From NCBI GenBank assembly GCA_000980495.1, contig LARN01000022.1:1-31898 (forward strand): DNA of 31,898 nt. The letters are read 5' to 3'. Source of the stretch: Acinetobacter sp. N54.MGS-139 (GTDB taxonomy: Bacteria > Pseudomonadota > Gammaproteobacteria > Burkholderiales > Burkholderiaceae_F). This document shows positions 7,955-15,649 of the stretch, piece by piece. The notes beneath the pieces were generated by a model. That model saw nothing but the letters and a program-made list of their open reading frames with translations, did no database searches and was not told the origin of the DNA. Position 1 is the first letter of the stretch. Each line of letters opens with the position of its first letter. The position numbers and the translations under genes are program-made.

Positions 7955-9172
7955 ATGAACTTCAAGCCGTTAATGATTGCTTTACCGGTTGCCTTCCTGA
8001 TCGGATGCGCTTCCGAACCGACGCCCGATATGCTGCCGGGCGGCCAGCCTACTTTTGATAGTTACGCCATTCAGGCGAAAGCTTACGTTGCTGAAAGACG
8101 CCATTTTGTGACGGATGATCATGTGCCTGAAATCGAAGGCAACTCGCCTTTTGAAATCCAGCCTAAAAATCCGAACGGCCAAGCCGTATTAATGATTCAC
8201 GGCCTCGGAGATTCCCCTTGGACGTTTACCGATATCGGAAAATCTTTGGCCGATCAGGGATACTTAGTTCGAGCGATGCTTCTTCCCGGACACGGTACGC
8301 GTCCTGCGGACATGATCGGCGTGACCTCAGAAGAATGGACAAAAGCCGTTAACGAGCAAGTCGCTCTTTTGAAAAAGCAATACCCAAAGATTTGGCTGGC
8401 AGGTTTTTCTACAGGCTGCAATCTGGCTTTAGATTATTTAGAAGAACATCCCAATGATGTTGAAGGCTTGATTCTGTTTTCTCCGGCAATGCAGGTCAGA
8501 ACCTCCTTAATCAAGCTGGCGCCGATTGTTGATTTGTTTGTGACTTGGCTCAAAGCGCCGGATAAGAAAACTGCCGGAGACACACCATTCAAATACAACA
8601 CGGTACCGATGGATGCCATTGTGGCGTTTAAGCACACCATGGATACATCCAACGACTATCTGATCAAAAACAAGATCACGAAGCCTGTGATCGTCATGAT
8701 GAGTCAGCATGACAGCATCATCAATACTCAGTCTTTGGTTAAGGTTTTTGATAACGCTTTGACGAATCCGGCCTCTAAGATTATTTGGTACGGAAAACTG
8801 CCCGATGGCAAATATTCCAAGAAAGTCGTTGCTAAGCCGGATTATCTGCCTGAGCTGAGAATCAAGTCGTTTGCTCATATGTCCATTCCTTTCTCTCCCG
8901 ACAATGTCTGGTACGGAAAGGACGGCAAGTTCCGCTATTGCCGCAACAGTGCTTCCGCTAAAGATGTTCAGGACTGCCGAAATGTTCCGGATGTCTGGTA
9001 TGGGGCCTGGGGTACGCACGACGGTGAGCACAGCTTTGCTCGTCTGACCTACAACCCTTATTTCGACTGGCAGGCAAATCAGATACTCAAAGTAATGAAA
9101 AGCGGAGAACAAAAGCCTCGAGCATCAGGCATTATTGAAAAAGTTGAACCGCAACAGAAGGAATTAAATTGA
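7955..9172 (+). CDS. lipoprotein alpha/beta hydrolase (serine hydrolase)
   Basis: A 405-residue lipoprotein. The signal peptide ends in the lipobox FLIGC, so Cys18 would be lipidated. An alpha/beta hydrolase fold follows, similar to the serine aminopeptidase/monoacylglycerol lipase group. It shows the oxyanion-side HGLGDS (82-87), GHGTRP (112-117), the nucleophile elbow GFSTG with Ser152, the acid Asp253 in SQHDSII and the base His308 in SFAHMS. The substrate is unknown, plausibly an ester or lipid in the envelope. A C-terminal extension with several Cys follows the core. The stop TGA overlaps the TTG start of the next gene, so the two lipoproteins are coupled. No ribosome site is evident. 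Confidence 0.85.
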   Translation: MNFKPLMIALPVAFLIGCASEPTPDMLPGGQPTFDSYAIQAKAYVAERRHFVTDDHVPEIEGNSPFEIQPKNPNGQAVLMIHGLGDSPWTFTDIGKSLADQGYLVRAMLLPGHGTRPADMIGVTSEEWTKAVNEQVALLKKQYPKIWLAGFSTGCNLALDYLEEHPNDVEGLILFSPAMQVRTSLIKLAPIVDLFVTWLKAPDKKTAGDTPFKYNTVPMDAIVAFKHTMDTSNDYLIKNKITKPVIVMMSQHDSIINTQSLVKVFDNALTNPASKIIWYGKLPDGKYSKKVVAKPDYLPELRIKSFAHMSIPFSPDNVWYGKDGKFRYCRNSASAKDVQDCRNVPDVWYGAWGTHDGEHSFARLTYNPYFDWQANQILKVMKSGEQKPRASGIIEKVEPQQKELN

Positions 9173-9648
9173 AAAAGCTTCTCATCGTCGCTGCTTTCCT
9201 TTCGGCCCTGCTTCTCGCAGGCTGCTCCGATAAGGAAGTGGCCAGTGTCTCCTTAGGCGTGTTTACGTTCAAAGACATCAAATTGGATGCCTTTACGGAT
9301 CCTCAGGTTCCGGGCGTCACTTGCCATGTGGCTTACATCAATTCTCCGCTTCAGCTGAGCGATCCTTCTAATAGCTCGGTTTCCTGCGTAAAGACCGGTG
9401 AGATTACTCAGGCCATGATCGACGGAATTGATAAGAGCGCCGACGGAGAAGTGGTTTTTAAGAAGTCTCAAAGCGTCTTCTTTAAAACTTTGAGAATCCG
9501 CAGAATCTTTGACGCAAAAAACCAAACGCTGGTTTATTTGAGCTACTCCACCAAGATTGCAAACGGAAGCTTTAAACACTCCATATCTTCCGTGCCTCTT
9601 TGGGGTTCTCAAGCCTATAAGCCGGAAGGCTACCTAGTAAAGAAATAA
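9169..9648 (+). CDS. CreA-family lipoprotein
   Basis: A 159-residue protein of the CreA family, an exported family of unknown function encoded beside creBCD in E. coli. Hallmarks are the VPGVTCHVAY start, SVSCVKTGEI, GEVVFKKSQSVFFKTLRIRR, FDAKNQTLVYLSYS and ISSVPLWGS. Unlike E. coli CreA, it has a lipobox (LLLAGC, Cys19) and so is probably membrane-anchored. It starts at TTG (9169), sharing bases with the upstream stop codon. AAGGAA lies about 5-6 bases before, supporting this start. No creB or creC is in the window. Confidence 0.8.
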   Translation: MKKLLIVAAFLSALLLAGCSDKEVASVSLGVFTFKDIKLDAFTDPQVPGVTCHVAYINSPLQLSDPSNSSVSCVKTGEITQAMIDGIDKSADGEVVFKKSQSVFFKTLRIRRIFDAKNQTLVYLSYSTKIANGSFKHSISSVPLWGSQAYKPEGYLVKK

Positions 9649-9718
9649 GCTGAAGCAAAGTGTAGTCACTGCAAAAATTCTCTGTTAGCATTGAACGCAC
9701 TTCGGTTTTGAACGGACA

Positions 9719-9769
9719 ACTGCCGATCCTCGAAGCCTTGTAGGAGTTGGCTGGAACGGCGGTTTTTTT
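9719..9769 (+). terminator. hairpin and T-run directly before the ridA ribosome site
   Basis: ACTGCCG (9719-9725) pairs with CGGCGGT (9757-9763, one G-T pair), with a further small CCT/AGG helix inside, followed by seven T (9763-9769). GAGGAT, the ridA ribosome site, begins at the very next base. It could be the terminator of the lipoprotein pair or an attenuator in a ridA leader. Confidence 0.6.
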
Positions 9770-9781
9770 GAGGATATTGAA

Positions 9782-10159
9782 ATGAAAGAAATTATCACTA
9801 CAGAAAACGCCCCTGCCGCTGTCGGCACTTACTCTACCGCCTACAAATGCGGCAACATGGTCTTCCTTTCCGGCCAGCTGGGTTTAGATCCCGTTTCCGG
9901 TGAACTGCCTGCTTCCTTCGAAGCTCAGTGCCGTCAGGCTTTCCGCAACGTTTTTGCGATTGTTAAAGCAGCCGGCGGTACACCTGCCGACATCGTTCGT
10001 CAGACTGTCTATCTCACCGATCTGGACAATTTCGGCGTTGTGAACAAAGTGATGTCTGAAATCTTCTCTGCTCCTTATCCCGCAAGAAGCTGCGTTCAGA
10101 TTTCCGCCCTTCCGAAAGGCGGCTTGATCGAAGTGGAAGCGACTGTCGTTCTCGACTAA
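9782..10159 (+). CDS. ridA: RidA family imine/enamine deaminase
   Basis: A 125-residue protein of the Rid (YjgF/YER057c/UK114) family. RidA hydrolyses 2-aminoacrylate and similar enamine/imine intermediates released by PLP enzymes such as serine/threonine dehydratases, protecting the cell. The C-terminal signature PARSCVQISALPKGGLIEVE carries Arg102, the substrate carboxylate ligand of active Rid proteins, and Glu119 follows in EVEA. The N-terminus GTYSTAYKCGNMVFLSGQLG is typical. GAGGAT (9770-9775) is 6 bases before the ATG. The gene stands alone, preceded by a hairpin/T-run that may attenuate its transcription. Confidence 0.93.
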   Translation: MKEIITTENAPAAVGTYSTAYKCGNMVFLSGQLGLDPVSGELPASFEAQCRQAFRNVFAIVKAAGGTPADIVRQTVYLTDLDNFGVVNKVMSEIFSAPYPARSCVQISALPKGGLIEVEATVVLD

Positions 10160-10179
10160 GACTTCTTACTGGGGAATGC

Positions 10180-10608
10180 CTACCAGGGCGTTCCTCTCGG
10201 CAGGAGCCGGTTGACCATATCGCGGATTTTAGGTTCTGAATCAGAAGCCGGATCCGCTAAGGTTGCCGGCTCTACGTTTTTTCTAAGATTGACGATGTCA
10301 GTCGGATGCCCTTCTGTTGTTAATAACAGGCGAGCATCTTTCAAGTAAGCCAAGTTGTAATTGGCTTCGTAATAAACCGTGACAGGGCAGCTCTGTTCTG
10401 TTTTTGAAACGGTTCTGACTGTTAAGCCCTTATCTTGAATCGCTTGGCGTAAAGCAATAAAAAATGAAGGAGGCACGTTTTTATTGTCGACCAAACACAC
10501 TTCCTTAAAACCGAAAGAGTCTCTTAAGTAGTAGTCGGTTGAATCCGAAGCACAGCCTGTAACTAAAACACAGGCGCTGCAGATCGTTAGGAGCGGGATT
10601 GCCTTCAT
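10180..10608 (-). CDS. small lipoprotein of unknown function
   Basis: A 142-residue protein with the lipobox LVTGC (Cys19) after a hydrophobic signal, so it should be lipidated. The mature part has two further Cys (KEVCLVD, EQSCPVT) and reads like a small mixed alpha/beta domain. No family is recognised. It is convergent with ridA (20 bases between stops). Only A-rich GCAAAGAAA precedes the ATG. Confidence 0.65.
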   Translation of the reverse strand: MKAIPLLTICSACVLVTGCASDSTDYYLRDSFGFKEVCLVDNKNVPPSFFIALRQAIQDKGLTVRTVSKTEQSCPVTVYYEANYNLAYLKDARLLLTTEGHPTDIVNLRKNVEPATLADPASDSEPKIRDMVNRLLPRGTPW

Positions 10609-10752
10609 TTTCTTTGCTATCGAATGATATCTTATGGTCTGATTCTAGCCAATCCGATTCAAAAAATTCAACCTTTTTACCCAGCGCAGCTCCTAATCTG
10701 ATTTCTTTTCCGAAAAAATCCTTTTCAAATCGCAAGTTACAGGTTTTAGGAA

Positions 10753-10783
10753 AATAGCGCTGTGCTATTATTTTTTCTTTTTT
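10753..10783 (+). terminator. possible weak terminator upstream of a membrane-protein gene
   Basis: AATAGC (10753-10758) pairs with GCTATT (10764-10769), followed by a long T-rich run to about 10783. No plus-strand gene lies immediately before it, so it may be a leader element of the following gene or chance. Confidence 0.35.
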
Positions 10784-10864
10784 AGAGGCCGGGCAGTCGT
10801 GAGGTTCAAATAATTTTTGACTTCTTTGCCTTTTCTCGAGTTGCATCCTTTAAATATTACGCAA

Positions 10865-11338
10865 ATGGCTTACCCTAAATCTCCTGCTATCGCTCTTTGG
10901 AATCCTGTTTGGACAGTTATTTGGTCCTATATCTTTACTCCGGTTTTCGGAGCATTTCTTCAAAGAACCAACTGGAGCGAAATGGGAGAGCAGGATCGCA
11001 CGGCCAACAGCCATATGTGGATGATCCTCGGATTAGTCTTCATGTTCGGCTATCTTCTGCTGGAACCATGGCTTCCCGAATCCAATTTTGAAGATTTCTA
11101 CTTCTTAGGTTCTTACACTTTGTTTTACGCCGCTTGGGTTATTTTTGACGGCTGGGCTCAGGTGCCTTTCGTTCGTGACCGATATGGCGATAACTATCAT
11201 CACCGCCTCTGGGGCAAACCGATTATGCTCGGTGCCGGCGGGCTGGTTCTGTGGATGATGATGTCTTTAACTTACGTGATTGCCGTCATCACTTTATTCC
11301 CTGACGTTCTGCCGCCTCAGCTTCCTCCGAGCCCTTAA
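10865..11338 (+). CDS. multi-pass membrane protein of unknown function
   Basis: From the ATG at 10865 the protein has 157 residues; a TTG at 10817 would add 16 residues that do not look like a membrane protein start. Four hydrophobic segments are visible: WTVIWSYIFTPVFGAFL, MWMILGLVFMFGYLLL, FYFLGSYTLFYAAWVIF and MLGAGGLVLWMMMSLTYVIA. Between them are conserved-looking polar loops (RTNWSEMGEQDRTANSH, RDRYGDNYHHRLWGK). The family is not recognised. The next gene starts 3 bases after the stop, so they form an operon. Confidence 0.7.
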   Translation: MAYPKSPAIALWNPVWTVIWSYIFTPVFGAFLQRTNWSEMGEQDRTANSHMWMILGLVFMFGYLLLEPWLPESNFEDFYFLGSYTLFYAAWVIFDGWAQVPFVRDRYGDNYHHRLWGKPIMLGAGGLVLWMMMSLTYVIAVITLFPDVLPPQLPPSP

Positions 11339-11341
11339 TCT

Positions 11342-12325
11342 ATGTCCGGCTTCTTTGATAAGCTTCCCGAAATCTCGCCTAAAAAACAGGCTCCAGCGGA
11401 AAAAACCGTTTTTGATCCGTATGCGTTTCTGAATTTAAGGCCGGAACCACAAACGGCGGAGGATCGTTTCAAAGAAGCCAAAGAACTGCTTTCTGCAGAA
11501 TCCAACACGGCCATCCAATATCTCAAAGCCGCAGCCGAAGAAGAACACGCTGCTTCTTTAGATCTTCTCGGTATGCTTTATGCCACCGGCCAGCTTTTAG
11601 AGAAAGATCCCAAACGAGCGGCCGACTTATTTAGAAAAGCAGCCGTTCTTGGGGAAACGAGCGCCAAATTCCATTTGGCTATGGCATTGCGCGAAGGGTT
11701 CGGGGTTCGCCGAAACCTAGAAGAATCTTTTGCATGGCTTCGTGTTGCCGCAAAAGAAAAGTCTCCCGAAGCGATGTTTGCTCTGGCCGAGGCCTATGAC
11801 CAGGGTTTGGGCGTTGAAAAAAACGCCGAGATTGCTGAGACCTTCTTTAGCCAAGCCGCTTTAAAAGGAGAAAGGCGCGCCATTATGCGAATGGTCCGCC
11901 TGACTTCCGAAGGGCCTCATCTCAATCCTAAACTTTGTCTTCACTGGCTGTTTAAGGGAGCAGCGGTAAAAATTCCTGTCTGCCTTCTTGCCGTAGGGCG
12001 CTATTGGCTCGAGACGACGCCTAAAAATCCCTCCAGGGGACTGGGCTTTTTAGAGGAAGGCGCGTTAACCGAAGATCCCGATTGTCTTCTCGAACTGGGA
12101 TTTTTCTGGTCTAGCGGCAGATTTGCGCCTACTGACATCGTGGCGGCCATTGTCTATTGCCACCTTGCCTCTACTTTCGGCAGCTGGAAAGCAGCGCAAA
12201 AACTCTCCGAACTTCGCACCTTGGCGCAAAGAGAACAACTGATGGAAGCTGCGGGCATCGCAGCCTTCCCGAGTTCGCAGCTCGTTGTACAAGAAACAAT
12301 TAAGCGCCGCAATCACGGCGCTTAA
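11342..12325 (+). CDS. Sel1-repeat (TPR-like) protein
   Basis: A 327-residue protein without signal peptide, built of Sel1-like repeats. Alanine-rich helices such as AIQYLKAAAEEEHAASLDLL, AADLFRKAAVLGETSAKFHL, SFAWLRVAAKEKSPEAMFAL and AETFFSQAALKGERRAIMRM are each followed by G-x-G-V/L type turns (EGFGVRRN, QGLGVEKN). Such repeats usually bind other proteins; no enzymatic domain is seen. It is translated right after the membrane protein gene (3-base gap, no own ribosome site), suggesting the pair acts together at the membrane. Its last codons form part of a perfect 10-bp inverted repeat that may terminate the opposing nnr gene. Confidence 0.8.
   Translation: MSGFFDKLPEISPKKQAPAEKTVFDPYAFLNLRPEPQTAEDRFKEAKELLSAESNTAIQYLKAAAEEEHAASLDLLGMLYATGQLLEKDPKRAADLFRKAAVLGETSAKFHLAMALREGFGVRRNLEESFAWLRVAAKEKSPEAMFALAEAYDQGLGVEKNAEIAETFFSQAALKGERRAIMRMVRLTSEGPHLNPKLCLHWLFKGAAVKIPVCLLAVGRYWLETTPKNPSRGLGFLEEGALTEDPDCLLELGFFWSSGRFAPTDIVAAIVYCHLASTFGSWKAAQKLSELRTLAQREQLMEAAGIAAFPSSQLVVQETIKRRNHGA
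12290..12325 (-). terminator. inverted repeat overlapping the end of the Sel1 gene, possible nnr terminator
   Basis: TTAAGCGCCG (12300-12309) and CGGCGCTTAA (12316-12325) are perfect complements with a 6-base loop. Read on the minus strand, the stem is followed by TTGTTTCTT, so it can act as a terminator for nnr, whose stop lies 30 bases before it. Confidence 0.5.
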
Positions 12326-12354
12326 CATGCTAAACAACGCAGCAGCAGGATTTG

Positions 12355-13863
12355 TTAGCTGTCTTCCCACTCAATCGCTCTTTCTTCTGCCTTGAGCGGA
12401 TGAAAGTGCCTCTGGTAAGAATCTCTCAATTCTTCAAGACAAGTGGAAGCCAACGGCGCAATGTCTCCGGCCAGAATGCTGGAATTCAAACCGTCGACAA
12501 CTGCACCGTGGAGATAAACGGCGGATAAAACGCAGTCCATCAATTCAAAGTGCTGAGCAAACATGGCGCCGATCATTCCGGAAAGGGCGTCGCCGGATCC
12601 GGCAGTTGCCAATGCCGGAGAACCTGTCGGATTGATCCAGCTGACGGAGCTGCGCTGAGTCACAATCGTTCCTGCTCCTTTCAGAACATTTACGGCTCCG
12701 GTGAGAATACCTAAGTCAAGGGCGCGAGAAAGACGGTCTTTATTGATTTCTTCTACGGGCAGCCTGAGGATCCGTGCGGCTTCGGCGGCATGGGGCGTCA
12801 GAACCGTATGAGCAAATCGGTGTGTTACTAAGGACAAAATCTCTTCGTCCTGAGCAATCATCGTCAAAGCGTCTCCGTCGATGACCAAAGCAGCTTTGGA
12901 TTTCAGGCATTCAATGAACCGCTGTTTTGCCTGATCGGTAAAGCCCAAGCCTGGACCGATGACGATGGCATCCATTTCATCAATATTGATTTTGACGGGG
13001 AACATTAATTCTGGGCAGAACGGGTCAAGTTTCATGTCCTCTTCTAAGAGTTCGACATAAACGCGGCCGGCACCCATATACAAACCTGAACGGGCAGCAA
13101 TTAAAGCTGCTCCGACGGTTCCCTTTCCTCCGCCGATAATGCCTAATCGACCGTAATCGGCTTTGGAAGTATTCTTTAAGCGAGGCGCGCAGACATGCTT
13201 AAAGTCCTTGACTTCGAGGAGGCTGATTTTGGTAAGCGGAATGGAAATACCGAGGTTATCCATTTTGACGCGGCCGCAGGCATCCGGCCCAAGGCCGGTA
13301 AAGAGCCCTACCTTGCCGCTTAAGAAAGAAATCGTTGCATCGGCCTTGCAGCCTGCTCTGTCACCGACCCAAGTGCCGGTTTCTGAGTTCAAGCCGGAAG
13401 GTATATCCAAAGAAACGTGCAATGCGCGTCTTTCGTTAAACCACATTGCTGCATCGAGGAATTCATCTTTAAGGGGGCGCTCCAAACCGATGCCGAAAAT
13501 CGCATCTACGACAATATCGGCCTTCGGTGTGTCGTAAGGATCGGTGTAAACGGTTCTGCCTAGCTTTTCCCACTCCGCCAAAGCAGCCTTTGCCTCTTCG
13601 CTCTTAGGTGCTTTGCCGGCGACCTGGACGACGTTGACGTCGTATTCTTTATTTAAAAGTTCGATCGCTGTTCGGTACCCGTCGCCGCCGTTGTTGCCCG
13701 GACCGCACACCACTGTCACTCGGGCCGGAGCAGGATAAAGATCGGAGATGAACTCAGCAGCGGCTTTGCCTGCCCTCTCCATAAGAACTCCGGGTCCTAA
13801 GATACGGGCGTATTTTTCCTCGAGTTCTCTTAACTGAGGAATCTGAAGTAAGGAAACCGACAT
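12355..13863 (-). CDS. nnr: bifunctional NAD(P)H-hydrate epimerase / ADP-dependent NAD(P)H-hydrate dehydratase
   Basis: A 502-residue two-domain repair enzyme, the usual bacterial fused form. The N-terminal half (about 1-215) is the epimerase that interconverts R- and S-NAD(P)HX, with VVCGPGNNGGDG at 51-62 and VVDAIFGIGLERPL. The C-terminal half (about 225-500) is the ADP-dependent dehydratase that restores NAD(P)H from S-NAD(P)HX, with the ribokinase-like LTPHAAEAARIL (near 355) and the catalytic GSGDALSG (422-429). It lies downstream of dadA on the same strand, but a terminator-like hairpin separates them, so it probably has its own promoter. Housekeeping role in nicotinamide cofactor repair. 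Confidence 0.95.
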   Translation of the reverse strand: MSVSLLQIPQLRELEEKYARILGPGVLMERAGKAAAEFISDLYPAPARVTVVCGPGNNGGDGYRTAIELLNKEYDVNVVQVAGKAPKSEEAKAALAEWEKLGRTVYTDPYDTPKADIVVDAIFGIGLERPLKDEFLDAAMWFNERRALHVSLDIPSGLNSETGTWVGDRAGCKADATISFLSGKVGLFTGLGPDACGRVKMDNLGISIPLTKISLLEVKDFKHVCAPRLKNTSKADYGRLGIIGGGKGTVGAALIAARSGLYMGAGRVYVELLEEDMKLDPFCPELMFPVKINIDEMDAIVIGPGLGFTDQAKQRFIECLKSKAALVIDGDALTMIAQDEEILSLVTHRFAHTVLTPHAAEAARILRLPVEEINKDRLSRALDLGILTGAVNVLKGAGTIVTQRSSVSWINPTGSPALATAGSGDALSGMIGAMFAQHFELMDCVLSAVYLHGAVVDGLNSSILAGDIAPLASTCLEELRDSYQRHFHPLKAEERAIEWEDS

Positions 13864-13877
13864 TGATTATTACCTTT

Positions 13878-13911
13878 AAAAAGAAAGGAGACTGCCGGCT
13901 CGGACAGTCTC
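13878..13911 (-). terminator. terminator between dadA-like gene and nnr
   Basis: Minus strand: GAGACTG pairs with CAGTCTC (ends at 13911 and 13888), with an inner CCG/CGG helix, followed by CTTTCTTTTT. It lies just after the dadA-like stop and just before the nnr ribosome region. Confidence 0.65.
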
Positions 13912-13928
13912 AAAGAATATTCGTGAAA

Positions 13929-15170
13929 CTATTTTCGTTTAACAAATCGCATCGGACTATAGGGCGTCGGATCGATTGCCGGCGTCTTTTTCTCAATAAT
14001 ATCCGAAAGAAGTTCTGCGCAACCCTCAGACAAAGCCCAGCCGTTCAATCCGTGACAAACATTGAGGTACAAGCCTTCGAAAGGTGTTTCCCCACAGGAC
14101 GGGAGGCTGTCCGGATGGACAATACATTTGCCGATCCAGTTGGTGGATTCGGTCCATTGAGCCGCTGTGGGCAGAAGCTTACAACTGGCCTCATAGATTT
14201 CTTCGATCACTTTGTCTGTCATATCGTGAGAAGATTCTCCGAGCCAATAACGACCGCAGACTCTGACGCGATTGCCTAAACGGGTAACAAGAAGATCTTT
14301 ATTGTCAAAAATAAGCGTGTGCAGCGGCGGAACATTCATCGGATCGATGGTTGCCGTCACGGCCCAGCCTGTCAGCTGCATCGTCGGGAGGTCAAGCTTG
14401 CCTTCAAGCAGCGGCTTTGTACCTAAATTACTGCAGAGAACGACGGCATCACTGGCGATTTCGCCTTTGTCCGTCTTCACACCGACGGCCTTATTGTTTT
14501 CGTCAAACATTAGGCCCGTAACTTCGGTGTGATACATCATGGTCAGATTCTTTTGGCTGACATTGATGGCCTGAATCTGTTTAGAGTAATAACAGCCGTT
14601 GCCGGAGAGTTCCTGGGGGAGATAAGAACATCCCAAGAAAGGATCAGGAACGTTTTCCAGAGAGGGATCGATTCTTGAAGATTCTTCTCTAGTCAGCCAT
14701 TCACCGGGTTTTTCGCTTTCTTCTTTATGAGCTTCTTCCCATGCCTGGGCATTTGTAAAGACACGAAGCAGACCGTAGACTTGCTCAAAAGACAGATCTT
14801 CCAAACGAGCATGGAATTCGGTTAAACCGACACTGTAGCGTGCCAAAGTCATTAAAGAGTCGTGATTTGCGGCCCAGACATCCGCACTTCTGGCGTTAGC
14901 TAAAGCGCGAAGGAATTTCATCTGTCCGATGGAAACATCCCAACCCAAACGACGAGTTTTTGCGAAAATGGAGGCCAAACCGGCTTTGCCTTTAAAGGGA
15001 GCACAAAGCATCTGTACGGAAATAGGACCCATAAATCCGGCCATTCCGAAACTGCATTCCTGATTCGGCGTCGAGGCTTTCTCGATCAATGTAACGTTAT
15101 GACCGCGCTTTAAAAAATTATGAGCACACGCAATACCCGTGACCCCTGCTCCGACAACAATGATATGCAT
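13929..15170 (-). CDS. FAD-dependent D-amino-acid dehydrogenase-like oxidoreductase (DadA/DAO family)
   Basis: A 413-residue protein of the DAO/DadA flavoprotein family. The N-terminus is an ADP-binding fold with VVGAGVTG and an acidic end to strand two (VTLIEK), then SFGMAGFMGP in the place of the DadA ANAGQ-type loop. The C-terminus has GLYLNVCHGLNGWALSEG, the second FAD-contact loop. DadA oxidises D-amino acids (classically D-Ala) and passes electrons to the quinone pool, but other amines cannot be excluded. GGTGGAG lies about 7 bases before the ATG. It diverges from a MerR-type gene, which probably controls it. No alanine racemase (dadX) is adjacent. Confidence 0.8.
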   Translation of the reverse strand: MHIIVVGAGVTGIACAHNFLKRGHNVTLIEKASTPNQECSFGMAGFMGPISVQMLCAPFKGKAGLASIFAKTRRLGWDVSIGQMKFLRALANARSADVWAANHDSLMTLARYSVGLTEFHARLEDLSFEQVYGLLRVFTNAQAWEEAHKEESEKPGEWLTREESSRIDPSLENVPDPFLGCSYLPQELSGNGCYYSKQIQAINVSQKNLTMMYHTEVTGLMFDENNKAVGVKTDKGEIASDAVVLCSNLGTKPLLEGKLDLPTMQLTGWAVTATIDPMNVPPLHTLIFDNKDLLVTRLGNRVRVCGRYWLGESSHDMTDKVIEEIYEASCKLLPTAAQWTESTNWIGKCIVHPDSLPSCGETPFEGLYLNVCHGLNGWALSEGCAELLSDIIEKKTPAIDPTPYSPMRFVKRK

Positions 15171-15183
15171 TGGTTCTCCACCT

Positions 15184-15189
15184 TATAAT
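15184..15189 (+). promoter_or_regulatory. TATAAT -10-like box for the MerR gene
   Basis: A perfect TATAAT stands 41 bases before the GTG start of the MerR gene. No good -35 hexamer is seen at the right distance. Confidence 0.4.
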
Positions 15190-15209
15190 GTGCAGATTAT
15201 TTTAACTTA

Positions 15210-15227
15210 TTTGTATTTTTGTACAAA
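15210..15227. promoter_or_regulatory. palindromic operator candidate between dadA-like and merR-like genes
   Basis: TTTGTA (15210-15215) and TACAAA (15222-15227) are perfect inverted half-sites separated by six bases, in the 59-base gap between divergent genes. On the minus strand TTGTAC here could be a -35 box with TAAAAT 16 bases further on, so a regulator bound at the palindrome would sit on the dadA-like promoter. The autoregulated MerR-type protein next door is the obvious candidate. Confidence 0.55.
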
Positions 15228-15229
15228 CC

Positions 15230-15649
15230 GTGAGCTCTAAAAACCTTCTCACCATTGATGAGCTTTCGCAGGTCTCGGGACTTAGTAAACGAACGATTCG
15301 ATACTACGTTAACAGCGGGCTTTTAGACCGGCCGACCGGCGAAACAAAAAATGCCCGTTATGACGCAAGCCACTTAGAACAGATAAGAAACGTTAAGGCT
15401 CTGCAGGAACAGGGTTACACCTTAGCCCGCATCGTTGAGCTCAAGCGCCAGACGCATCAGGAAGTGCTGAATCGTCGGGAGATCGGCGAGCCTCTAACGG
15501 TGATAGAGATTCCTGTAGACCCGGGAATATCTATTGAATTTCGGCAGGAAATATGCGGATTGACGCAGCCGCAAATGATTAAACTTGCACAAGCCTTTTT
15601 AGAAGTTATCAAGTCTGAAAAAGATAAAGCAGCTCAGGAAGAACAATAA
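15230..15649 (+). CDS. MerR-family transcriptional regulator
   Basis: A 139-residue regulator with the MerR winged helix-turn-helix at the N-terminus: LLTIDELSQVSGLSKRTIRY, then YVNSGLLDRP and ARYDASHLEQIRNVKALQEQ with GYTLARI. The C-terminal part is short and has no Cys, so metal sensing is unlikely; the ligand is unknown. The only reasonable start is the GTG at 15230, which lacks a ribosome site. It diverges from the dadA-like gene with a palindrome in between. Its stop overlaps the ATG of the next gene by one base (TAATG), so the two are co-translated. Confidence 0.88.
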   Translation: MSSKNLLTIDELSQVSGLSKRTIRYYVNSGLLDRPTGETKNARYDASHLEQIRNVKALQEQGYTLARIVELKRQTHQEVLNRREIGEPLTVIEIPVDPGISIEFRQEICGLTQPQMIKLAQAFLEVIKSEKDKAAQEEQ

